Part shown: piece by piece, positions 53,645 to 62,045 of the stretch
How the letters are laid out: each line of letters begins with the position of its first letter
How positions within the stretch are numbered: position 1 is the stretch's first letter
Origin: Rummeliibacillus pycnus_A
Lineage (GTDB): Bacteria; Bacillota; Bacilli; Bacillales_A; Planococcaceae
DNA: 64,000 nucleotides
Direction: 5' to 3'
Assembly: GCF_044359855.1 (NCBI RefSeq)
Contig: NZ_CP132291.1
Location: 3,038,001-3,102,000 of the forward strand
Translations under genes and position numbers: made by a program
The notes under the pieces: model-generated
Told to the model about the DNA's origin: nothing
Databases searched by the model: none
What the model saw: the letters and a program-made list of their open reading frames with translations, nothing else

Positions 53645-54832
53645 ATGAAACAAAACAATGTCTCACCGTCGTTGACGCTATTGGCTTTAGCCATCAGTGC
53701 ATTTGCTATCGGTTCGACAGAATTTATTAGCGTTGGGCTTTTACCGATGATTGTTGAAACGTTTAATGTCAGCTTAGCTCAAGCTGGCTTAACCGTTTCT
53801 TTATATGCACTAGGCGTAACTGTGGGAGCACCACTATTAACCATTTTAACAGGTCAAATCAATCGTAAAAAACTGATGATTGGTATCATGATCACCTTTA
53901 TGATAGGTAATATTTTGGCAGCAGTAGCAATCAATTTTCCGATGCTATTAGCTGGACGGATTATTTCTGCATTAGCACATGGTATATTTATGTCCGTATC
54001 TACCGTTATAGCAGCTGAAGTGGTTGCTCCCTCAAAACGAGCGAGTGCTATCGCCATCATGTTTACAGGGTTAACTGTAGCAACTGTAACAGGTGTACCA
54101 CTTGGAACCTTTATCGGTCAACATATGGGCTGGCATTTTTCATTTTGGTTCATTACCATAGTGGGTGGTATCGGCTTAATTGCCGATGCTTGGCTAATTC
54201 CTAAAGAACTACCTATTCCAGGTCGCATAACTAGTAAAGGCATTTTACGAATTTTCCGCAGTAAAGAGCTAATGTTTGCGCTATTAGCTACCGCCTTCGG
54301 TTATGGAGGGACCTTTGCTGCATATACCTACCTTAGTCCACTATTAGAGAAATATGTTGGCTATTCAGCTAGTGGCGTGGTAATACTACTAATTGTCTAT
54401 GGCATCATGGTAGCGATCGGGAACACTGTCGGTGGTAAACTAGCCAATCGAAATCCTCTTTCAGCGCTACTCAAAATGTTCATTGGACTGTTAGTTGCAT
54501 TGATCTTTTTATTCTTTACGGTTCAAAATCTTTATCTGGGCACACTTGCAGTACTCATTATGGGCATCTTTGCATTTATGAATGTTCCCGGTCTTCAATT
54601 ATATATCGTTCAGCTGGCTGAAGAAAAAACACCATCCGATGTTCTATTAGCGTCAGCTTTAAATATTTCAGCATTTAATATCGGCATCACACTCGGTGCT
54701 TCAGTAGGTGGACAAATCACTAGTAGCGTAGGACTACTTTATACTCCACTCGGTGGTGTAGGCATGGTATTCCTAGCGATCTTGTTGATTATACAATTAC
54801 AGCGTTGGAATAAAACGAATGCCAATCTATAA
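53645..54832 (+). CDS. MFS transporter, DHA1-type efflux pump
   Basis: The 395-residue protein has twelve expected membrane segments. It has DHA1-family motifs: STEFISVGLLPMIVETFNVS near the start, GAPLLTILTGQINRKKLM (motif A, with RKK) and GVPLGTFIGQHMGWHFSF. It resembles the arabinose/purine efflux group (AraJ, PbuE) of sugar or nucleoside exporters; the substrate is not known. It is in an operon with the aldo/keto reductase. GGGAGCA precedes ATG 53645. A terminator follows. A role in toxic-metabolite export is an inference from the neighbours. Confidence 0.85.
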   Translation: MKQNNVSPSLTLLALAISAFAIGSTEFISVGLLPMIVETFNVSLAQAGLTVSLYALGVTVGAPLLTILTGQINRKKLMIGIMITFMIGNILAAVAINFPMLLAGRIISALAHGIFMSVSTVIAAEVVAPSKRASAIAIMFTGLTVATVTGVPLGTFIGQHMGWHFSFWFITIVGGIGLIADAWLIPKELPIPGRITSKGILRIFRSKELMFALLATAFGYGGTFAAYTYLSPLLEKYVGYSASGVVILLIVYGIMVAIGNTVGGKLANRNPLSALLKMFIGLLVALIFLFFTVQNLYLGTLAVLIMGIFAFMNVPGLQLYIVQLAEEKTPSDVLLASALNISAFNIGITLGASVGGQITSSVGLLYTPLGGVGMVFLAILLIIQLQRWNKTNANL

Positions 54833-54887
54833 GCAAATGTAGCAGGCAAGTATGCTCAAATCATAAGTAAACAGATAGACTAACAAT

Positions 54888-54930
54888 GGTAGTACAAATC
54901 AAAATCACGGTTTGTGCTACTATTTTTTTG
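54888..54930 (+). terminator. Terminator after the MFS gene
   Basis: GGTAGTACAAATC pairs with GGTTTGTGCTAC (G-T pairs), followed by a T7 run. Confidence 0.8.
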
Positions 54931-54980
54931 TGAATAAGAAATGATTTTTAGTGAAATGTGTGAATCCCACGTATCTAAGG

Positions 54981-55128
54981 GGACGTAAATTGCTGTAAGA
55001 GCGAATAAAATTCCGAAAGTAGCAAATTAACTTGCTGAATTAGAGAATAAAGCAGCTCAACTAGCGAATAAACCAACCAGAGGAGCGAATAAACCAGCCG
55101 AACAAGCGAATAAACCGCTCCGAATACC
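54981..55128 (+). repeat. 21-bp-period array with leader (GCGAATAAA class)
   Basis: Leader GGACGTAAATTGCTGTAAGA. Successive units of exactly 21 bp start with GCGAATAAA, GCAAATTAA, GAGAATAAA, GCGAATAAA, GCGAATAAA and GCGAATAAA. The 12-base second part of each unit varies (for example ATTCCGAAAGTA, CCAACCAGAGGA). Confidence 0.85.
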
Positions 55129-55137
55129 AAATTACTC

Positions 55138-55335
55138 ACCCCATTTTATCCGCGGCAAGTAACTGTAGTGAATATATGAATCAAATCCGCGCCCAATCAG
55201 AGCAATCTAAAAGGAAAGGAATTAGTAGGACGTAAATTGCTGTAAGAGCGAATAAAATTCCAAAAGTAGCGAATTAACTTGCTGAATTAGCGAATAAAGC
55301 AACCAGAGGAGCGAATAACCCCACCAATCTAGCGA
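55138..55335 (+). repeat. Composite segment and second 21-bp array
   Basis: A segment CCCCATTTTATCCGCGGCAA followed by AATCAGAGCAATCT (to 55210) precedes another leader at 55229 (GGACGTAAATTGCTGTAAGA) and units GCGAATAAA, GCGAATTAA, GCGAATAAA and GCGAATAAC. The first units match the 54981 array. The CCCCATT-TCCGCGGCA segment recurs at 58438 and 58719. Confidence 0.8.
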
Positions 55336-55390
55336 CACCCCAATCCCACACCCCTCACTTCCAAATATCTCGATTTCAAAGAGTTATCTG

Positions 55391-55431
55391 TTGACGACCC
55401 AACCTTCTCACACTACAATGGGTAATGTAAT
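55391..55431 (+). promoter_or_regulatory. Promoter and candidate operator of the blaI-like gene
   Basis: TTGACG (55391-55396), 17 bp, TACAAT (55414-55419) is a strong sigma-A promoter. ACTACA (55412-55417) and TGTAAT (55426-55431) overlap the -10 element as an interrupted inverted repeat. The same half-site ACTACA occurs before bdbD (56733). Confidence 0.65.
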
Positions 55432-55449
55432 AATGTGAGGTGGCCAATC

Positions 55450-55863
55450 ATGAGAATACGCAAATTTAAAATGCATGAAAGTGGATTGAACCGCTTTTTT
55501 GGACCGCTTGAAGCTAAAATTATGGACATTTTATGGAACAGTGATGAAATGACCATTAAAGAAGTCCAACACCATCTAGAAAAAGAAAAAGCGACTAACT
55601 TTAACACGGTTATGACTGTCATGAATCGGTTAGTTGAAAAGGGAATTCTACAAAAGAGGGCAGAAGGAAGATCCTCTATGTACAAGCCCATTCAATCGAG
55701 AAATGAGTTTGTGGATACGCAGTCCAAAGAGATGACAAATGAACTGATGGATGAATTCGGCAATGTGGTTGTAAGTCATATGCTTGATGCACTTGAAGAC
55801 GTAGATGATGAGTTAGTCAAAAAGCTTGAGATGAAGATTAAAGAACTGAAAAAGGATCGATAG
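55450..55863 (+). CDS. BlaI/MecI-family transcriptional repressor
   Basis: The 137-residue protein is a penicillinase-repressor type winged helix: GPLEAKIMDILWNSDEMTIK at the start of the domain, and TNFNTVMTVMNRLVEKGILQ with KRAEGRSSMYKP form the recognition helix and wing. The C-terminal helices (about 85-137) mediate dimerisation. In BlaI the cleavage site for its sensor lies near the end of the DNA-binding part. ATG 55450 has GAGGTGG upstream. The M56 peptidase follows 3 bp later, so the pair is a two-part repressor/protease switch. Its likely targets are its own promoter and bdbD. Confidence 0.88.
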   Translation: MRIRKFKMHESGLNRFFGPLEAKIMDILWNSDEMTIKEVQHHLEKEKATNFNTVMTVMNRLVEKGILQKRAEGRSSMYKPIQSRNEFVDTQSKEMTNELMDEFGNVVVSHMLDALEDVDDELVKKLEMKIKELKKDR

Positions 55864-55866
55864 CAT

Positions 55867-56715
55867 ATGGAAAAACGCCAATCAACGACTATGTTAATCG
55901 TGTCACTTTTCATTTCTGGAACTATTTTTGTCCAAATGGCTTTATATGCTATTGCATTTTTTGCCGGTTGGGACATGAAATTTAACCTCGTCGATGTATG
56001 TCATAGTGCCTTGAAAGCAATCGGCATGTCTTCACTTGAATATGCCCTCGACGCACTTGTAATCTATACATTACTATTCTCGTTATGGAAATTGGGATCG
56101 CAATTGATTCACACGATGAATATGACAAGAAAATTTCAACAATATAGAGAGAACAAGCTAACAATCGAATTGAATAAGCAATACAGCACCAAGAAGGAAT
56201 CCATTTTAGTTATTTCCTATCCTGTGCCACTTGCGATTACAATGGGATTTATTTCTCCTAAAATCATGGTTTCAACAGGACTGATGAATCTGTTAAATGA
56301 CGAAGAATTAGATGCAGTTATTTATCATGAAATGTATCACCAAAAAAACTATGACCCGCTTAAACTATTTTTGCTATCACTTTGTGCCTCATCCATGTCG
56401 TATATTCCGATATTAAAATGGTTCAATCAAAAATATAGAATCGTACAGGAAGTATTGGCGGATAACTTAGCGATAGAAAAACAAGCAACATCTATGCACA
56501 TAGGTAGTGCATTATTGAAAATGTTAAAAGCAGGAAAGTTAGATTCAATGCCGTTTGTTTATGCGTCTTTTGCAGATACATCTGTAAATTACAGAATTGA
56601 ATATATGTTAAATCCTTTAAAAGATAGTCAAATAAAGATTCCAGTGAATATAGCGTTCAAATCATTTATGATTTTTAGCTTAATCTGTATCTTTTTTATT
56701 TACGCGCTTGCGTAA
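55867..56715 (+). CDS. M56-family (BlaR1/MecR1-like) membrane metalloprotease without a sensor domain
   Basis: The 282-residue protein has membrane segments at about 8-33, 58-76 and a last one at 262-281. The zinc motif is HEMYH (His154, Glu155, His158), and the third ligand region is QEVLADNLA (about Glu195). BlaR1 and MecR1 carry an extracellular penicillin-binding sensor after this part; here the protein ends directly after the last membrane segment, so any signal must be sensed otherwise. It starts 3 bp after the BlaI-like gene. It should cleave that repressor on signal. A small terminator hairpin overlaps its stop. Confidence 0.85.
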   Translation: MEKRQSTTMLIVSLFISGTIFVQMALYAIAFFAGWDMKFNLVDVCHSALKAIGMSSLEYALDALVIYTLLFSLWKLGSQLIHTMNMTRKFQQYRENKLTIELNKQYSTKKESILVISYPVPLAITMGFISPKIMVSTGLMNLLNDEELDAVIYHEMYHQKNYDPLKLFLLSLCASSMSYIPILKWFNQKYRIVQEVLADNLAIEKQATSMHIGSALLKMLKAGKLDSMPFVYASFADTSVNYRIEYMLNPLKDSQIKIPVNIAFKSFMIFSLICIFFIYALA

Positions 56716-56722
56716 ATTTTTT
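56698..56722 (+). terminator. Terminator overlapping the M56 gene end
   Basis: ATTTACGC / GCGTAAAT forms a perfect 8-bp stem with loop GCTT, followed by a T6 run (TTTTTT). The stop codon is inside the stem. Confidence 0.75.
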
Positions 56723-56732
56723 ACCCAATTAC

Positions 56733-56747
56733 ACTACATGATGTAGT
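56733..56747 (+). promoter_or_regulatory. Candidate repressor operator before bdbD
   Basis: ACTACATGATGTAGT is a perfect palindrome around a central G. It lies 21 bp before the bdbD start, and overlaps TGTAGT, a possible -10 with TTTACC upstream. Half-site ACTACA is also found in the promoter of the BlaI-like gene. BlaI-type sites have TACA/TGTA half-sites, usually with two rather than three bases between. Confidence 0.65.
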
Positions 56748-56768
56748 TTAAAGAAGGAGCATTTTAAT

Positions 56769-57413
56769 ATGTCTAAGAAATTATTTTGGATTATCGGCAT
56801 TATTGCCGTATGTGTGATTGCACTTATTGTGTTAAATGGAAAAGGTGGAAAGTCGTCAGCAATAATTGACTATAAGGACCAACCATTTTTAGGTGAAAAA
56901 TCTGCACCAGTTGAGATCGTTGAATTTGGTGACTATAAATGTCCACATTGCGGTGAATTCAATAAAAATGTTTTACCTTATATTGATCAGCAGTTCGTCC
57001 AAACAGGGAAGGCTAAGCTTTACTTTATGAATTACGCATTTATTGCCCCTGATTCTAAAACAGCAGCACTTTTTGCAGAAACAGTTTATCAACAACTCGG
57101 TAACGAAAAGTTCTGGAAATTCCACGAGCTATTATTTGCAAATCAAACAACAAAAGATGGCAAAGAAAACTTAATGAACGAAGATTTCCTAAAAACAGTG
57201 TTAAGTAAAGTAGCAAGCAAAGATGAAACAGAAAAAGTAGCGAAAGCATTCAAAGAAAATAAAGCAGAAGCTGCCTTTGACAAAGATATGAAAACTGCAA
57301 ATAAATTGAAGGTACAAGCAACACCTGCAATCTTCATTGGTGGTAAAGAATTCAAAGGAAAAACAATGGATGACTTCGCGAAAATGGTAGATGAGGCTGC
57401 AAATGATAAGTAA
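56769..57413 (+). CDS. bdbD: DsbA-like thiol-disulfide oxidoreductase (BdbD)
   Basis: The 214-residue protein has an N-terminal membrane anchor (about 5-23) and a thioredoxin-like domain outside the membrane. The active site is CPHC (Cys58, Cys61) in FGDYKCPHCGEF, typical of DsbA-like oxidases. The cis-proline loop reads QATPAIFIGG. BdbD introduces disulfides in secreted proteins and is reoxidised by BdbC. The next gene, bdbC, overlaps its end. AAGAAGGAG precedes ATG 56769. The palindrome at 56733 may bring it under the BlaI-like repressor. Confidence 0.9.
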   Translation: MSKKLFWIIGIIAVCVIALIVLNGKGGKSSAIIDYKDQPFLGEKSAPVEIVEFGDYKCPHCGEFNKNVLPYIDQQFVQTGKAKLYFMNYAFIAPDSKTAALFAETVYQQLGNEKFWKFHELLFANQTTKDGKENLMNEDFLKTVLSKVASKDETEKVAKAFKENKAEAAFDKDMKTANKLKVQATPAIFIGGKEFKGKTMDDFAKMVDEAANDK

Positions 57414-57807
57414 ACCTTTACTATTCGCGTGGATTACATCGATTATCGCGATGGGGGGAAGCCTGTTTTTCAGCGAATATATGGGCTTCATCCCATGTAC
57501 ACTTTGTTGGTATCAACGAATTTTGATGTATCCACTTGTTATTTTCCTAGGCATCGCCTTTTATCATAACGACAGAAATATTTATAAATACATTCTACCG
57601 ATTTCAGTGATTGGTATGATTATGGCGGGCTATCACTATGCACTACAAAAAATTCCGTCCATGCATGAGTTTGCCACATGTTCAAGTGGTGTACCTTGCT
57701 CTGGACAATATATAAATTGGCTCGGCTTCATTACGATTCCGTTGCTATCATTGATCGCTTTTACAATGATTACAGTTTCGATGATTATACTTTGGAAACG
57801 TAAATAA
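57403..57807 (+). CDS. bdbC: DsbB-like quinone-coupled disulfide oxidase (BdbC)
   Basis: The 134-residue protein has four expected membrane segments. The first redox pair is Cys32 and Cys35 in IPCTLCWYQRI; the second is Cys93 and Cys99 in ATCSSGVPCSG. It passes electrons from BdbD to menaquinone. I chose ATG 57403, which overlaps the end of bdbD (bdbD stop at 57413). The frame from 57391 adds four residues. The order bdbD-bdbC matches the known partner pair. Confidence 0.9.
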   Translation: MISKPLLFAWITSIIAMGGSLFFSEYMGFIPCTLCWYQRILMYPLVIFLGIAFYHNDRNIYKYILPISVIGMIMAGYHYALQKIPSMHEFATCSSGVPCSGQYINWLGFITIPLLSLIAFTMITVSMIILWKRK

Positions 57808-57844
57808 TATGTCTATTCTTGAAGGAAGGACAATAAAAAAATCT

Positions 57845-58381
57845 ATGAATCATAAAAAGAAAATAAGATTTTACTTACGTCTGATTATTTTGGTCGTACT
57901 GTTTGGGGCGATCGTCTTTACCATTTACAATACGGCAACTAAAGAGAAAGCTGACATGTTGCAAGTAGGTGATAAGGCTCCTGATTTTGTACTGGTTGAT
58001 ATGAATGGGAAAAAGCATCAATTATCGGAATACAAAGGCCAAGGCGTCTTTCTCAATTTCTGGGGAACTTGGTGTAAACCTTGCGAAAGGGAATTTCCCT
58101 TGATCGACAAGCAATATCAGGCACATAAAGGCCAAGGTCTACAAGTATTAGCTGTCAATGTTGCTGAACCCGAGCTTTCTGTTCAAAAATATATTGACCG
58201 AAAAGGATTAACTTTCCCTGTCCTAATCGATCATACGAAATCAGTTATGAGAGCATATAATATCGATCCATTACCAACAACACTCCTCATTAACCCAGAA
58301 GGAAAAATAGAAAAAATCATCACCGGACAAATGAATGAATCCGACATCAAAGCAAACATGGAGCAGATCATGCCAAAGTAA
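57845..58381 (+). CDS. ResA-like membrane-anchored thioredoxin
   Basis: The 178-residue protein has one membrane anchor (about 10-28) and a thioredoxin-like domain outside, with the active site CKPC (Cys77, Cys80) in FWGTWCKPCERE. QVGDKAPDFVLVDMNGKK and PLPTTLLINPEGKIEK are typical of ResA, which reduces apocytochrome c. Here it is the third gene of a disulfide-chemistry unit, so it may instead reduce wrongly formed disulfides or act in an opposing branch. ATG 57845 agrees with the start of B. subtilis ResA; ATG 57809, directly after bdbC, is an alternative. A terminator follows. Confidence 0.82.
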   Translation: MNHKKKIRFYLRLIILVVLFGAIVFTIYNTATKEKADMLQVGDKAPDFVLVDMNGKKHQLSEYKGQGVFLNFWGTWCKPCEREFPLIDKQYQAHKGQGLQVLAVNVAEPELSVQKYIDRKGLTFPVLIDHTKSVMRAYNIDPLPTTLLINPEGKIEKIITGQMNESDIKANMEQIMPK

Positions 58382-58396
58382 GTGGAATTGAGTATG

Positions 58397-58431
58397 CCAG
58401 GAATGTTGTATATACAGCATTTCTGGTTTTT
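58397..58431 (+). terminator. Terminator after the resA-like gene
   Basis: CCAGGAATG pairs imperfectly with CATTTCTGG and a T5 run follows. Confidence 0.65.
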
Positions 58432-58437
58432 AAATGT

Positions 58438-58652
58438 CTCAACCCCATTGTCCGCGGCAGAAAACCCCATTTCCCCTAATATCGTAGCCGCGCTCAATCA
58501 GAGCAACTCAAGATCCTCAATAAAAAAGAGTTTGAGAAAACCTAAATTGTTGCAAGGGCGAATAAAATTTCAAAAGTAGCGAATAAACCTATCGAATTAG
58601 CGAATAAACCCATGGAAGAAGCGAATAAATCCATCCAAAGAGCGAATAGACC
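58438..58652 (+). repeat. 215-bp direct repeat, copy 1 (contains 21-bp array)
   Basis: It starts CTCAACCCCATTGTCCGCGG and ends in GCGAATAGACC. Copy 2 starts 281 bp later (58719) and differs at one base that I can see (AGCGAAT here, AGCCAAT there). The repeat contains the segment CCCCATTGTCCGCGGCA, a leader-like block CCTAAATTGTTGCAAGG and units GCGAATAAA at 21-bp steps. Confidence 0.88.
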
Positions 58653-58718
58653 ATCAAACTTGCAAATAAACCGAACCAAATCGCGAGTAACCCATTAAAC
58701 TCGAGAGAAAACCAAAGA

Positions 58719-58933
58719 CTCAACCCCATTGTCCGCGGCAGAAAACCCCATTTCCCCTAATATCGTAGCCGCGCTCAATCAGAGCAACTCAAGATCCTCA
58801 ATAAAAAAGAGTTTGAGAAAACCTAAATTGTTGCAAGGGCGAATAAAATTTCAAAAGTAGCGAATAAACCTATCGAATTAGCCAATAAACCCATGGAAGA
58901 AGCGAATAAATCCATCCAAAGAGCGAATAGACC
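58719..58933 (+). repeat. 215-bp direct repeat, copy 2
   Basis: Nearly identical to 58438-58652. After it, the units go on (GCGAATAAATCACTCAAACTC, GCAAGTAAA) to about 58980. Between the copies lie units GCAAATAAA and GCGAGTAAC that are not shared. Confidence 0.88.
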
Positions 58934-59103
58934 GATCAAAGTAGCGAATAAATCACTCAAACTCGCAAGTAAACCTCACATCCTAAACCCACCATCAAAC
59001 TATCAATATTTCAATAAAAATCCAAATTCATCTTATACAAAGCACTTAAAATCATGCTATAGTTATTAAAAATCCATCATTTTCATAGAAAGGAAGGATC
59101 AAC

Positions 59104-61809
59104 ATGTCATCACAACAAAAGGCAACAAGAAAACTAACAACAGCAGTCATCTCTGCAGCTATGCTTGCGTCAACAATATCGATGTCACTACCTGCGCTAA
59201 AAGCAGATGCAAAGACAACTGTTACTCAATCTACAAAAACAGTAAAGCAAACAAATACTAGTAAACTAGGCCAAATCAAAAATGAAAAAGCCGTTATTTA
59301 TAATTCACCAACCGCAACAAAAGGAACAAAAGCAGATATTAAGAAACTGAAGAGTACTTATTACATAAACAAAACAGCAGTATACAACAAGACAACCTAT
59401 TACCAAGTGAGCAACTACAAAAGCACAACTCAACCATCAATTGGTTGGGTGAAAGCACAAGACCTCACAACCAAAACGTATACGATTAATAAAAACAGCA
59501 CGACACCCAGATATATAACAGGAACGGGTAAAGGCTACACAAGACCATGGGGCGGAGAGCGCAACGTCCTCTTCACATCCCTTAACAAAGACAAAGGGAC
59601 ACAGTTTAAATCAAAAACAACTGTAAAAGCCGGTGACGAAACATGGTACAACGGTACGCTAAATGGTCAAACAGTCTGGCTAAAATCAGACCAACTGACA
59701 ACGAAAAAACCAATAACTGTAGTCAAACCGGTACTTAAAACAGTAAACAGACTTGGACGCATCAATACACAAATGGCCAACGTCTATCCAGATATCAATG
59801 ATCTAAAAAAGTCAGCACAAGCAACGGAAAAGAAACTAGGTAAAACCTATTACATTACCCAACAAGCAACGATTGGAAAAGATATCTATTTCCAACTAAG
59901 CACGAACCCAACAAGCAGTGCAGCTAAAGTTGGCTGGATTAAAAGTTCAGATGTAAAATCGGTGACGCAAGCTACAGCTCAAATCCCAACAACGCAGCAA
60001 GCACTAACAGGAAAAGGAGAAGGCTACAACATCCAATGGGGCGGCAAAAACGATATTGTAGAAAAATCACTAACAGCATACAAAGACAAAAAAATCACCA
60101 TCAACAAAGCAATTAAAGCAGGTGATGAAATCTGGTACCAAGGAAAAACAACGAACAACAAAAACATCTGGGTATCTTCAGAACAAGTGAAAAACTATAA
60201 AGAACCAAGCAAACCAAAACCTGAAGAACCAACTGATCCTTCAAAACCAACAGATCCGACAAAACCGACGGATCCATCAAAACCAGATACATCGCAACAA
60301 CCAGAAGCAACAGCTATTACAAAAGTCGGCACACTAAAAGATACAACAACGAAAATCTATCAAGACCTAACCGACTTAACAAAAACAATTGATGCAGGCA
60401 CGAACTATACAAATGAAAATTTCTATGTGTACAAACAAGCAATCGTTGATAACAAGACCTACTACGAAATTAGTCGAACAGACGGTACAAAAACCAAATC
60501 AGTAGGATGGATAGAAAAAGGTCAAATCACCTTAACAGATATCACGTCATCTACCGCAACAAACGTAAAGCTTTACTTAACAGGTTTCGGCAAAGCATAT
60601 AACATCTCAAGCGGCACGACAAACAACGTCGTTTATAGTTCACTTGCAAATTATCGAGCAAATGCCTTCACAGCTAAGAAAACAGAAGTCATCAATGGTA
60701 AAACATATTATCAAGGCAGTATCGGAGGCAAAACAGTCTGGATCACACCAGAGCAAGTAGGGAACGATTATTTAGCAGAGAACTTAAGAAAAACATCGAA
60801 CATCACACAAAACGAAATGCAAGACTATCTTATAAAGAAAAAAGGTACTGGTATCAAAACAAACAATCTATACAAAATGATTCCAGCATTTCTTAAAGTT
60901 CAAGAGGAATACGGCATCAATGCACAATTCATGTTTGCCCATGCAATTTGGGAAACAGGGTGGGGAGGTTCATTAATCTCACAGTACAAAAACAATTTCT
61001 TTGGCTATCAAGCATATGACTCAGCACCATTCACATGTGCTTTATACTTCCCATCTGGACAAGCAGGACTCGAATATTATGCAGATGCCATCTATAACAA
61101 ATATTTAAAAGCGGGTGCCATCTATAATAATGGTGTCAGCATTGCAGGGATGAATACTAAATATGCAACAGACCAAAACTGGGGTCGTAACATTTCAAGA
61201 CTAATGGAAGAGATGAAACCCTATGACAGCACATATTATGGAGCTCATCCACTAAGTACATTAAATCCAGCACCAGTAGCGACTGTCTATAACCATATCA
61301 TCCCAGCAGACAAACCACAGCCTGATACATTCTTTACATTTGATGATGGGATCACAGCTACTGCAACACTACTAACACCGGTCTACTCGATGCCTTATGC
61401 AACAACAGCTAGACAAATTGGAACATTAACATTAGGACAACCGATTACTATTTTAGGACACAACAAAGATATCTGGGACTATGAAGATAGTAAAGGTAAT
61501 CTAAAAGGTCGTTGGTTCCGTGTCAGCTACAATGGCAATGACCAAGCATGGATCCGAAGTGATTACTTAAACATCCAAAATCTAGCGGTCACAAACGGAG
61601 ATGGATCCAACGTTCGTGACAAAGCAACATCAAAAGACTCTAATATCGTGGCAACACTTAACAAAGATAAATATCTAAAACTAGTAACAGACTCAAAAGG
61701 TACAGCCGTAACAGCAAAAGACGAAAACAACACAACTTGGTACCAAATCTACATCCCAGGCACAACCACAACAGCCTGGATCAGCTCAACAATCATCACG
61801 AAATTCTAA
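59104..61809 (+). CDS. Large secreted glucosaminidase with six GW units and SH3 domains (autolysin)
   Basis: The 901-residue protein has a signal peptide (about 1-36) and three pairs of GW/SH3-like units (about 50-210, 218-370, 405-560). A Pro/Thr/Lys linker (PTDPSKPTDPTKPTDPSKPD, about 375-398) separates the second and third pair. The GH73-type domain, residues about 565-705, has catalytic Glu617 in FMFAHAIWETGWGGS. Two SH3 domains (about 745-901) end with TTWYQIYIPGTT. GW units bind teichoic or lipoteichoic acid and hold the enzyme at the wall. It is a longer paralogue of the 47201 gene. AAAGGAAGG precedes ATG 59104. Confidence 0.9.
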   Translation: MSSQQKATRKLTTAVISAAMLASTISMSLPALKADAKTTVTQSTKTVKQTNTSKLGQIKNEKAVIYNSPTATKGTKADIKKLKSTYYINKTAVYNKTTYYQVSNYKSTTQPSIGWVKAQDLTTKTYTINKNSTTPRYITGTGKGYTRPWGGERNVLFTSLNKDKGTQFKSKTTVKAGDETWYNGTLNGQTVWLKSDQLTTKKPITVVKPVLKTVNRLGRINTQMANVYPDINDLKKSAQATEKKLGKTYYITQQATIGKDIYFQLSTNPTSSAAKVGWIKSSDVKSVTQATAQIPTTQQALTGKGEGYNIQWGGKNDIVEKSLTAYKDKKITINKAIKAGDEIWYQGKTTNNKNIWVSSEQVKNYKEPSKPKPEEPTDPSKPTDPTKPTDPSKPDTSQQPEATAITKVGTLKDTTTKIYQDLTDLTKTIDAGTNYTNENFYVYKQAIVDNKTYYEISRTDGTKTKSVGWIEKGQITLTDITSSTATNVKLYLTGFGKAYNISSGTTNNVVYSSLANYRANAFTAKKTEVINGKTYYQGSIGGKTVWITPEQVGNDYLAENLRKTSNITQNEMQDYLIKKKGTGIKTNNLYKMIPAFLKVQEEYGINAQFMFAHAIWETGWGGSLISQYKNNFFGYQAYDSAPFTCALYFPSGQAGLEYYADAIYNKYLKAGAIYNNGVSIAGMNTKYATDQNWGRNISRLMEEMKPYDSTYYGAHPLSTLNPAPVATVYNHIIPADKPQPDTFFTFDDGITATATLLTPVYSMPYATTARQIGTLTLGQPITILGHNKDIWDYEDSKGNLKGRWFRVSYNGNDQAWIRSDYLNIQNLAVTNGDGSNVRDKATSKDSNIVATLNKDKYLKLVTDSKGTAVTAKDENNTTWYQIYIPGTTTTAWISSTIITKF

Positions 61810-61821
61810 AACCATAATTAC

Positions 61822-61860
61822 CGAAGGCCCTAACCTCAAAAGAGATTAGGGCCTTCGTGT
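61822..61860 (+). terminator. Terminator after the large autolysin gene
   Basis: CGAAGGCCCTAA / TTAGGGCCTTCG is a perfect 12-bp stem; TGTTTAT follows. Confidence 0.85.
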
Positions 61861-61888
61861 TTATAAAATGAATAGGATAATGATTTGT

Positions 61889-62045
61889 GAGTTGAGCCAA
61901 ACAATTGGTGAGTAGTGCAAGCCAAGTCGCGAGTGGTGCAAGTTGTTGTGCGAGTAGTTCAAGTGAAAGCTTGAGTGGTGCAAGTAAACCATCGAGTTGT
62001 GCAAATCAAGTTAACTGGTGCCAATCACCCGCCAAGTAGTCCCAA
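61889..62045 (+). repeat. 21-bp-period array, core GAGTAGTGCAAG (second class)
   Basis: Units GAGTTGAGCCAA, GAGTAGTGCAAG, GAGTGGTGCAAG, GAGTAGTTCAAG, GAGTGGTGCAAG and GAGTTGTGCAAA start 21 bp apart. It then decays into CTGGTGCCAATC and AAGTAGTCCCAATC. It lies directly after the autolysin terminator, and matches the array before the other autolysin (46843). Confidence 0.8.
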
